From Acidimicrobium ferrooxidans DSM 10331 (GTDB taxonomy: Bacteria; Actinomycetota; Acidimicrobiia; Acidimicrobiales; Acidimicrobiaceae): DNA of 64,000 nucleotides. The notes under the pieces are model-generated. The model was given only the letters and a program-made list of their open reading frames with translations. It did no database searches and was not told the origin of the DNA. The stretch spans positions 124,001 through 188,000 of the forward strand of contig NC_013124.1 of the NCBI RefSeq assembly GCF_000023265.1, in the 5' to 3' direction. Below are positions 40,806 through 47,822 of the stretch, piece by piece (position 1 is the stretch's first letter; each line of letters starts with the position of its first letter). Both the position numbers and the translations under genes were made by a program.

Positions 40806-42860
40806 GTGGACTCGACGAGGCTCCGGCGCATGGCGCTCGCCGTGCCGGTCGGCATCGCGGTCATCGTGATCATGCTGGTCGTGCCGATGCCGTCGCAGCT
40901 CCTCGACGTCTTGATCACGGCCAACTTGACCTTCGCGTTGATCGTGCTGGGACTGACGCTGCGCGTGCGAGATCCCCTCGACTTTTCGGCGTTCCCCTCG
41001 GTCCTGCTGGTGGCCACCATGTTCCGGCTCGCGCTGAACGTGTCCGCGACCCGTCTGGTCCTGCTGCACGCCTATGCGGGCAGCGTGATCGAGGCCTTCG
41101 GCCACTTCGTCGTCGGCGGGTCGGTCGTCGTCGGACTCGTGGTCTTCGCCATCTTGTTCATCATCCAGTTCGTGGTCATCACGAACGGTGCCGGTCGCGT
41201 CGCGGAGGTGGGGGCGCGCTTCACGTTGGACGCTATGCCGGGCAAGCAGATGGCGATCGACGCGGATCTGAACGCCGGTCACATCTCGGAAGCCGAGGCA
41301 CGTGCACGTCGGGCGCGCATCGCTCGCGAGGCGGACTTCTACGGGGCGATGGACGGCGCCTCGAAGTTCGTCAAGGGTGATGCCGTCGCGGCCGCCGTCA
41401 TCACCTTGATCAACCTCATTGGCGGCTTCATCGTGGGCATCGTGGAGCACCATCTCTCGGTCTCGCAGTCGATCGACACGTACTCGCTCCTGTCGGTCGG
41501 TGACGGCCTGGTCAGCCAGATCCCGGCACTCTTGCTCTCGATCTCGACGGGCCTCATGGTGACTCGGAGCGCGAACGACGCGGACTTCGGCCTCGACCTC
41601 CTGCGCCAGATCGCCCACGAGCCCGTGGCCATCCAACTCGCTGGGGGGGTGATCGGCGCGCTCGGTCTCTTGCCGGGGCTCCCCATGGTGCCGTTCGTCC
41701 TGGTCGGTGGCTCGGTCTTCGCGGTCGGGTGGCGGCTTCGGTCGAGGAGCGCGTCGCACGTGGGGAGCGGCGACGAGCCCGTCGTCACCGAGTCAGAAGC
41801 CGTGCCGGACGCGCTCGCGGCCGACGTCGTCGGCGTCGAGCTCCTCGAGCTCCAGCTCGGCTTCGAGCTCCTCGACGTCCTCGATCCGGCTCGAGGCGGG
41901 GACCTGCTGACGCGGGTGAAGGGCCTGCGGCGCAAGCTCGCCGGGGAGTTGGGCTTCCTCCTGCCACCGGTGCGTACCCACGACTCCTTGGACGTCGGTC
42001 CGGACGAGTATCGGATCCTCATCCAAGATCAGGTCGTCGGTACGGGTCGGATTCCCAGAGGGCGTGTCCTCGCCATGGGCCAGGGCCTCGAGTCCTTACC
42101 GGGGGAGGCCGCCGTCGATCCGGTGTTCGGTCTTGCAGCGTGCTGGATCCCCCCGGAGGCCAAGACGCAAGCCCAGGTGCTCGGCGCGACGGTCGTCGAC
42201 CGATCGTCGGTGATCGTGACGCACCTCGCCGAGGTGGTCCGGCGCCACGCTGACGAGCTTCTCACGCGCCAGCAGGTCAAAGAGATGCTCGATGCGCTCC
42301 GCCAGGCAGCGCCGGTGGTGGTCGACGAGCTGGTGTCGTCGCAGCTCCCACTCGGTGAGCTCCAGCGAGTCCTTCGCGACCTGCTCGCCGAGCGGGTGCC
42401 GGTGCGCAACCTCGCCGCCATCGTGGAGGCGGTCGTCGATCGCGCGCGTCAGACACACGAGCCCGACGCGCTGCTCGAGGCTGCACGCGAGGCGCTCGGC
42501 GGTGCCATCGGGACGCGCTTTGCGACCGGCGGCAAGCTGCCGGTCGCCTACCTCGTGCCCGAGCTCGAGCTTCGCCTCGTGGAATCGCTCGTGAGCGTCG
42601 ACGGACGCCGGAGTCTCGGCATCGCCCACGAGGAGCTCCGAGCACTGCGTGCCGAGGTCGCCGAGGCCAAGCAGCGCGCCGAGGCACAGGGGCTCGACCT
42701 CGTGCTCGTCACGATGGGAGCGATCCGTCGGCCGCTGTGGGCGGTCCTTGCCCGTACGCCGGCGGAGCTCCCCGTGCTCGCGCTCGGTGAGATCGGTTCG
42801 TCGGTTGATGTCGTTCAGATGGGGGTGATCGGTGGTGTCCAGCAACCAGCGGCGCTTTAG
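40806..42860 (+). CDS. flhA: flagellar export gate protein FlhA
   Basis: A 684-residue export gate protein with about eight membrane helices and a large cytoplasmic domain forming the nonameric docking ring. FHIPEP family blocks are present: FPSVLLVATMFRLALNVSATRLVL, VVITNGAGRVAEVGARFTLDAMPGKQMAIDADL and SQIPALLLSISTGLMVTR. GTG 40806 follows GGGGAGG. The flhF-like gene starts inside its last codons. Confidence 0.95.
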   Translation: MDSTRLRRMALAVPVGIAVIVIMLVVPMPSQLLDVLITANLTFALIVLGLTLRVRDPLDFSAFPSVLLVATMFRLALNVSATRLVLLHAYAGSVIEAFGHFVVGGSVVVGLVVFAILFIIQFVVITNGAGRVAEVGARFTLDAMPGKQMAIDADLNAGHISEAEARARRARIAREADFYGAMDGASKFVKGDAVAAAVITLINLIGGFIVGIVEHHLSVSQSIDTYSLLSVGDGLVSQIPALLLSISTGLMVTRSANDADFGLDLLRQIAHEPVAIQLAGGVIGALGLLPGLPMVPFVLVGGSVFAVGWRLRSRSASHVGSGDEPVVTESEAVPDALAADVVGVELLELQLGFELLDVLDPARGGDLLTRVKGLRRKLAGELGFLLPPVRTHDSLDVGPDEYRILIQDQVVGTGRIPRGRVLAMGQGLESLPGEAAVDPVFGLAACWIPPEAKTQAQVLGATVVDRSSVIVTHLAEVVRRHADELLTRQQVKEMLDALRQAAPVVVDELVSSQLPLGELQRVLRDLLAERVPVRNLAAIVEAVVDRARQTHEPDALLEAAREALGGAIGTRFATGGKLPVAYLVPELELRLVESLVSVDGRRSLGIAHEELRALRAEVAEAKQRAEAQGLDLVLVTMGAIRRPLWAVLARTPAELPVLALGEIGSSVDVVQMGVIGGVQQPAAL

Positions 42861-43770
42861 TGGTCAGACAGCGGCAGAAGCGGTCGCGGCTGCGCGCGCG
42901 GCCCTCGGCCCAGACGCGAGGATCGTGGCGGCCGAGCGGGTTTCCAAGCCCGGCCTACTCGGGCGCAAGCGCCACGTGGTCGTCACGGCCGAACCGATGC
43001 CGGTGACGAGCGCCCGGGACTTTGCCAAGGAGCTGTCACGTCAGCTCGCGGCTCGGGAAGCGGAGGCGCCCGCCGAGGACCTCGAGATCCTGGCGACGGC
43101 GTACGAGCAGGCCAAGAGCGAGCCGCCTCAGGTCGTGGTCGCGCCCATCGGGCGACGCGAGGCGGTGGTGGTCGGTTCGGGCGGTGAGACGCGTCCGCTC
43201 GGCTCGGTCGAGCGCCCGCAGTGGTCGCAGCTCGGTGACGTAGCGAGCGCAGCCGTGCGTGCCGTCATCGACGAACGCACGACTCACCTGACCGTCGACC
43301 TGAGCGCTGACGGTGGCGACGTGGTGGTCGACGTGAGCGCACCGGTGGCCGAGCGCACCATCGCCCCCGAGGGCTCGCGGGTGATCGCGGTGTGCGCCCC
43401 GAGCGTGCCGTATCCGTTGGCGGCGTTCGATGCGGTCGCCGATCGCGTCGGGGTCGGCGACGCCGATCGGTTCGTGCTCGCTCAGCGTCGGCGCGAGATC
43501 CCACTCGGACTGCGCAGTCCAGCTGATCGGGTGGCGCGAGCGGTCGCGAGTGGACAGCGACGCGTCGCGGTGCTCGTGGATCCAGGTCAGCTCGCGCTCT
43601 TGCGTAGCTCGTTTCTCGCCCCGCTCACGTGGGTGGTCGTCGCGGTGTCGGGAGACGAGCCTGCCTGCGACCTCGAGGTGGAACTCGCGGCTTGTGGGCC
43701 GATCGACGCGCTCCACTGCGTGCGCTCGGAGCGTGCCGCCGTCGAGCTGGGCCTTGCGGTGGTGGCGTAG
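42832..43770 (+). CDS. FlhF-like protein without the GTPase domain
   Basis: A 312-residue protein in the position of flhF. The first 55 residues match the FlhF N-terminus (RRFSGQTAAEAVAAARAALGPDARIVAAERV and LLGRKRHVVVTAE). No P-loop or other SRP-GTPase motif follows; the C-terminal 150 residues keep only a loosely NTPase-like alternation of strands and helices. FlhF normally is an SRP-type GTPase that places polar flagella. This could be a degraded or repurposed FlhF. GTG 42832 overlaps flhA by 29 bases. Confidence 0.6.
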   Translation: MVSSNQRRFSGQTAAEAVAAARAALGPDARIVAAERVSKPGLLGRKRHVVVTAEPMPVTSARDFAKELSRQLAAREAEAPAEDLEILATAYEQAKSEPPQVVVAPIGRREAVVVGSGGETRPLGSVERPQWSQLGDVASAAVRAVIDERTTHLTVDLSADGGDVVVDVSAPVAERTIAPEGSRVIAVCAPSVPYPLAAFDAVADRVGVGDADRFVLAQRRREIPLGLRSPADRVARAVASGQRRVAVLVDPGQLALLRSSFLAPLTWVVVAVSGDEPACDLEVELAACGPIDALHCVRSERAAVELGLAVVA

Positions 43771-43772
43771 CC

Positions 43773-44042
43773 ATGCGTCTTCCGTGGCGGGTCTGGCTCT
43801 CGGTCATCTCGGCTGCGCTCGTTGCGACACCCAGCGTCATCCAAGCCGACCACGGCTACACGAGCTGGGCCAACGTCCTCGAGCACTTCCTGGTCGCCTT
43901 GGTCGTGCTCTGGATCGCCTACTCCGTGCTGGCAACGGTGATCGCATGGTACGAACTCGAGGGGATGGTGCGACGTCGGCAGGCGCGCCAGGCCGCGATG
44001 GAGCAGGCGCAGCAGGCGGCACCACGGACTCCTCAGTCCTGA
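43773..44042 (+). CDS. small membrane protein at the end of the flagellar operon
   Basis: An 89-residue protein with two hydrophobic segments (about residues 6-24 and 36-60) and a charged, Gln/Ala-rich C-terminal tail that looks helical. It is not recognised. It starts 2 bases after the flhF-like gene and ends just before a strong bidirectional hairpin, so it is the last gene of the operon. A role in motility is only suggested by position. Confidence 0.6.
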   Translation: MRLPWRVWLSVISAALVATPSVIQADHGYTSWANVLEHFLVALVVLWIAYSVLATVIAWYELEGMVRRRQARQAAMEQAQQAAPRTPQS

Positions 44043-44059
44043 TCGACGAGGAGGATCCG

Positions 44060-44102
44060 AACGACGTACGACCCGTGCTCGTGGCACGGGTCGTACGTCG
44101 TT
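44060..44102. terminator. bidirectional terminator between the flagellar operon and rhodanese
   Basis: A perfect 19-bp stem (44060-44078 with 44084-44102) around loop TCGTG, lying between two convergent genes. On the plus strand it is followed by TTCGG, and on the minus strand by TCGGATCC. Likely to stop transcription in both directions. Confidence 0.85.
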
Positions 44103-44125
44103 TCGGCGATGGCGTCGAGCGCGAT

Positions 44126-44452
44126 TCAGGCGACGTTCTCCCGGCTGCCGTTCAGCGTTGGCTTGCCCGCGCGGATCCAGGCGTTGGTGCCACCGCGGAC
44201 ACTGACGGCGCGCAGACCGCTGCCGGCGAGGAGTTGGGCGGCGGCGTAGCTGCGCGATCCGCTCGCGCAGATCACGTGGACGTCCTTGTCGCGGGGCAGT
44301 TCATGGATGCGGCGGGGCAGGTGGCTGAGCGGGATGTTCTTCGCCCCCGGGACGTGACCCGACTCATATTCCCAAGGATCGCGCACGTCGACGACGAAGG
44401 CACCATCCTGGTGGGCCGCGGCGAAGTGATGGATGTCGATCTCGCGGATCAT
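44126..44452 (-). CDS. rhodanese-like sulfurtransferase
   Basis: A 108-residue single rhodanese domain that moves sulfane sulfur through a cysteine persulfide. The active-site loop is CASGSRS with Cys at residue 62. Family anchors are VVDVRDPWEYESGHVPGAKNIPL and RGGTNAWIRAGKP. ATG 44452 follows GGGAGGACCG on the minus strand. A CstR-like operator lies upstream and a sulfide:quinone oxidoreductase-like gene precedes it on the same strand, suggesting persulfide detoxification or sulfide use. Confidence 0.9.
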   Translation of the reverse strand: MIREIDIHHFAAAHQDGAFVVDVRDPWEYESGHVPGAKNIPLSHLPRRIHELPRDKDVHVICASGSRSYAAAQLLAGSGLRAVSVRGGTNAWIRAGKPTLNGSRENVA

Positions 44453-44514
44453 CGGTCCTCCCGTAGTATCACGACAATTATGTGATGCTTCAGGTTGTCA
44501 ACCCTGATGATGAC

Positions 44515-44534
44515 AGTATATACCCCATGGGGTA
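44515..44534 (-). promoter_or_regulatory. CstR/CsoR-like operator and -10 of the rhodanese promoter
   Basis: The palindrome TACCCCATGGGGTA (44521-44534) has the G/C-tract architecture known for CsoR-family repressors, and ATACCCC...GGGGTA closely resembles the CstR site. On the minus strand it is followed at once by TATACT (44520-44515), a good -10 element, placing the operator in the promoter spacer. CstR senses persulfides and controls rhodanese and SQR genes in Staphylococcus. No CstR gene is in the window. A separate TTGACA on the minus strand (44501-44496) has no well-spaced -10. Confidence 0.6.
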
Positions 44535-44590
44535 CTGAGGCGACCAGTCCGGCCCACGTCATGTGTGCGATCGATCGACGCCCACGACGC

Positions 44591-44620
44591 AACCAGCCGG
44601 GACCACGGTCCCGGCTGGTT
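44591..44620 (-). terminator. hairpin after the SQR-like gene
   Basis: A 14-bp inverted repeat (AACCAGCCGGGACC, 44591-44604, with 44607-44620) centred on two bases, giving an effective 13-bp stem with a 4-nt loop. It lies 32 bases beyond the stop of the minus-strand flavoprotein gene. It separates that gene from the rhodanese promoter. Confidence 0.75.
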
Positions 44621-44651
44621 GGAGGTACGCGTTGTGGGGTGAGGTCTGGTG

Positions 44652-45863
44652 CTACGGCAGCTGCGCGAGGGCGCGCTCCTCCTTGAAGAGGAAGTAGCGC
44701 TCGAGGAACCGCTTCGTGATGTCGTAGAAGGGGTTCGGGAGCATGAACTCGACCTGCCGCGGCTTGAAGAACTTGTTGGCGTACATGATCACTTCTTTGT
44801 GCCCCGCGTCCAGTACGCACACGCCCGGGATGTCGCGGAAGGGTCGCTGCTCGAGGTCCGTCCGTCCGGTCGCCAAGCGGCCGACGTTCTTGCCGACGAG
44901 CTTGCCCTCGATGTCGGCCGGGAAGCCCGTCTTCGGGATGCCGAGCGGCACCTGACTGGTGAAGGGCTTCTCCACGTCGATCGCCACGCCCGCAGAAAAG
45001 ATGTTCGGGTAGTCGGGGTGCTGGAATGCGCCGTTGACCGGGATGAAACCCGCTGCGTTCCCGATGCCCGCACCCGAGTTCAAGATCACGTCCTGTCCGC
45101 TGAAGGCCGGCATGATCATGGTGAACTTCGAGGGGAGCTGGGTCCCGTCGGCGAGGGTGACGCCCTCGTCGCTCACGGATGCGATCGCCGTGTTCTCGTA
45201 GAGCCGGATGCCCTGGCGATGGAGCAGGCCCTTCAGGAGCCGCTCGCCGCCTCGGATGCCATCCATGCCGAAATGACCCGCGTAGGGTTCAGGTGTGACC
45301 CAGGTCACGTCGACGCGGTCGCGAACGCCGTGGACGCGCAGGTAGTAGTCCAAGTTGAAGAGGAACTCGTAGGCGGCTCCGATGCAGCTGGCACCAGGAG
45401 CGGCACCGACGACGACCGGGCCCGGATCGGCGACGAGCCGATCGAAGTCTTCACGCGTCTGCATGATGAGCTCGGGGTCGTGGACGGCGTGGTTGAAGCC
45501 GAGCTTCGGGTCGGACCCTTCGAGCTTCGAGTAGTCGAACTTCGGGCCCGTCGCGATCACGAGGTAGTCGTAGGGCTCCTCGCCACGAGTGGTGCTCACC
45601 ACCTGGCGCTCGGGGTCGATGTGGGTCGCCTCGGCCTGGCTGAAGGCGACGTCGCGCTTGGCGAGGATCTTGGGAACCGGCCGGGTGATCTGCGACACCT
45701 CACGCTCACGGAAGGGAACCCAGATCATCGAGGGGACGTACAAGAAGTAGTCGGTCTTCGAGACCACCTTGACCTCGACGTCGCGGCCGCGGGTATGTCG
45801 CTTGGCCTCGAGGGCCGACGTCAGACCGGCGAAGTTGCCACCGAGAACGAGTACTCGCTCCAC
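44652..45863 (-). CDS. sulfide:quinone oxidoreductase-like flavoprotein
   Basis: A 403-residue two-dinucleotide-fold flavoprotein. The FAD motif VLVLGGNFAGLTSALEA is at the start, and DYLVIATGPKFDYSKL and VVVGAAPGASCIGAAYEF follow. C160 corresponds to the conserved catalytic Cys of SQR. C349 (GVCVLDAG) may be the second one. A Cys128 equivalent is absent, so the subtype is unclear and a type II NADH dehydrogenase-like role cannot be excluded. The C-terminal amphipathic region (RFLERYFLFKEE) could bind the membrane. GTG 45863 follows AAGGAGG. CATACT at 45891-45896 (minus strand) may be its -10. Confidence 0.78.
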   Translation of the reverse strand: MERVLVLGGNFAGLTSALEAKRHTRGRDVEVKVVSKTDYFLYVPSMIWVPFREREVSQITRPVPKILAKRDVAFSQAEATHIDPERQVVSTTRGEEPYDYLVIATGPKFDYSKLEGSDPKLGFNHAVHDPELIMQTREDFDRLVADPGPVVVGAAPGASCIGAAYEFLFNLDYYLRVHGVRDRVDVTWVTPEPYAGHFGMDGIRGGERLLKGLLHRQGIRLYENTAIASVSDEGVTLADGTQLPSKFTMIMPAFSGQDVILNSGAGIGNAAGFIPVNGAFQHPDYPNIFSAGVAIDVEKPFTSQVPLGIPKTGFPADIEGKLVGKNVGRLATGRTDLEQRPFRDIPGVCVLDAGHKEVIMYANKFFKPRQVEFMLPNPFYDITKRFLERYFLFKEERALAQLP

Positions 45864-45988
45864 TGCGAACCTCCTTTGCGCACTGAGTCAGTATGGGCGC
45901 GCTGGAGCGCCCCCGACCAGGGAAGAGGTGCCCGTCCTTGAGGGACCTTCGTCCCGAACGGACGTCGAGGTGCCGGTAGGATGGGGGT

Positions 45989-47050
45989 GTGGCGAGCGTC
46001 TATGAGCTGGATCGTGCGGCGGTGCGTGCGCTCGTTCCCTGGCCGGACTGGCGTATCGAGCAGCTGTTTCACGGGCTCTACCACGAGGGGCAGCGACTCG
46101 AGGCGATCTCGACGCTGCCGGCTCGGATGCGAGCCGAGCTCGCGAGCCACCTCGATCCGGGCCTCACTGAGCGTCGGCGTGAGCACGCCGACGACGGTGA
46201 GACGGTCAAGTTCGCGCTGGAGGCTGCCGACGGGGCGCTCGTCGAGACGGTCGTCATGCAGTCGGCGCGTCGCATCAGCGTGTGCGTCTCGAGTCAGGCC
46301 GGTTGCGCGATGGGCTGTCGTTTCTGCGCCACAGGGCAGGCCGGGTTCGTGCGGCACCTCGGGGTCGGGGAGATCGTCGAGCAGCTCGCGATCGCGCAGC
46401 GTTCGGTACGCCCGCGACGTCTCACGCACGTGGTCTTCATGGGGATGGGCGAGCCGCTCGCGAACGCCTCGGTGGCGATCGAGGCCATTCGACGCATCCG
46501 CGCTGACTTCGGCATCAGCCCTCGGCGCGTCACGGTGTCCACGGTCGGGATCGTGCCGGGGATCCGACGCCTTGCGCACGCAGATCTCGGCGTCACGCTC
46601 GCCGTGTCGCTGCATGCGGCCAACGACGCCGCACGAAGCGACCTCGTGCCCATGAACCGGCGCTACGGCATCGACGCCGTGCTCGATGCCGCGCAGGAGT
46701 TCTCCGAGCTCACCGGGCGGCGCGTCACGCTCGAGTGGGCGCTCATCGCCGGCGTGAACGATCGCGACCGTGACGCCACTGAGCTCGCCGGGCACGCACG
46801 TCGGCTCGCCGCTCACGTCAACCTCATCCCGCTGAACCCCACACCGGGCTACCCGATGGTGGGCACCGATCCCGACGGCGTCGCGCGCTTTGCGCGCCGG
46901 CTTCGCTCGCTCGGTGTCAACGTGACGGTTCGCGACACGCGGGGGCGATCCATCGATGCAGCCTGCGGACAGCTCGCCGCCGACGTCGCTCGCGGCGGCC
47001 CGGCCGGCGCCAGCGCGGTGCGCTTCGCACGGCGCATGGTCTCGGCCTGA
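45989..47050 (+). CDS. rlmN: 23S rRNA (adenine-2503-C2)-methyltransferase RlmN
   Basis: A 353-residue radical SAM enzyme that methylates C2 of A2503 in 23S rRNA (and A37 of some tRNAs). The cluster motif CxxxCxxC is in SSQAGCAMGCRFCATGQAG, followed by VFMGMGEPLAN and STVGIVPGI. The second catalytic Cys is in AACGQL near the C-terminus. GTG 45989. A housekeeping gene whose link to its neighbours is probably only positional. Confidence 0.95.
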   Translation: MASVYELDRAAVRALVPWPDWRIEQLFHGLYHEGQRLEAISTLPARMRAELASHLDPGLTERRREHADDGETVKFALEAADGALVETVVMQSARRISVCVSSQAGCAMGCRFCATGQAGFVRHLGVGEIVEQLAIAQRSVRPRRLTHVVFMGMGEPLANASVAIEAIRRIRADFGISPRRVTVSTVGIVPGIRRLAHADLGVTLAVSLHAANDAARSDLVPMNRRYGIDAVLDAAQEFSELTGRRVTLEWALIAGVNDRDRDATELAGHARRLAAHVNLIPLNPTPGYPMVGTDPDGVARFARRLRSLGVNVTVRDTRGRSIDAACGQLAADVARGGPAGASAVRFARRMVSA

Positions 47051-47052
47051 GA

Positions 47053-47081
47053 TCCCCCGACCGATCACCCCTGGCGGGGGA
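47053..47081 (+). terminator. weak hairpin after rlmN
   Basis: A 7-bp stem TCCCCCG/CGGGGGA (47053-47059 with 47075-47081) around a 15-nt loop, directly after the rlmN stop and before rpe. It may partly separate rlmN from the Calvin-cycle genes. Confidence 0.4.
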
Positions 47082-47147
47082 GGCTCCAAGCGTCGGAGAG
47101 GCTAGGTTCCTAGGTGCCTCGATAGGCCTCGCTTCGAAGGAGCGCGC

Positions 47148-47822
47148 ATGACGAAGCTTGAGATCGCGCCCTCCATCCTCCCTGCTGACTTCGGCCAGCT
47201 CGGCCCGACGCTCCAGGACCTCCAGGCTGCTGGCGTCGACCGTGTGCACTGGGATGTGATGGACGGCGTCTTCGTGCCCAATCTCACCGTTGGCGCCCCG
47301 GTGATCGAGAGTTGCCGCCGCTGGAGCGACCTCCCGTTCGAGGCGCACCTGATGATCGTCGACCCCGACCGCCACGTCGAGTCGTTCGTGCGGGCCGGGT
47401 GCGAGCTCGTCATCATTCACGCCGAGGCGACGGCCCACTTGCATCGGAGCCTTGGGCTGATCCGCAGCCTTGGTGCTCGCGCTGGCGTGGCCCTGAACCC
47501 GTCGACCCCGCCGTCGGCGATCGAGTACGTCATGGATCTGCTCGATGTCATCCTCGTCATGACGGTCAATCCCGGTTTCGGGGGCCAGCGCTACCTGGCG
47601 AGCGTCGAGCCGAAGATCGCATCGCTCGCCGCACTGCGTGACCTCACGAACCCGACCACCAGGATCGAGGTGGACGGCGGCGTTGCCCCTGACACGCTGG
47701 CGGGGGTCGTCGAGAACGGGGGCGAGATCGTCGTGTCGGGCTCTGCGCTCTTCGCACATCCAGGCGGGCTCCGAGCTGGCGTCGAGGCGTTTCATGCGAT
47801 CGCAGAGGAGGCAAGGAAGTGA
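47148..47822 (+). CDS. rpe: ribulose-phosphate 3-epimerase
   Basis: A 224-residue TIM-barrel enzyme that interconverts xylulose 5-phosphate and ribulose 5-phosphate in the Calvin and pentose phosphate pathways. Diagnostic blocks are IAPSILPADFGQLG, VHWDVMDGVFVPNLTVG, EAHLMIVDPDRHV and MTVNPGFGGQRYLASVEPKI. GAAGGAG precedes ATG 47148. The stop overlaps the transketolase fusion start by 4 bases, so this is the first gene of a Calvin-cycle operon. Confidence 0.96.
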   Translation: MTKLEIAPSILPADFGQLGPTLQDLQAAGVDRVHWDVMDGVFVPNLTVGAPVIESCRRWSDLPFEAHLMIVDPDRHVESFVRAGCELVIIHAEATAHLHRSLGLIRSLGARAGVALNPSTPPSAIEYVMDLLDVILVMTVNPGFGGQRYLASVEPKIASLAALRDLTNPTTRIEVDGGVAPDTLAGVVENGGEIVVSGSALFAHPGGLRAGVEAFHAIAEEARK

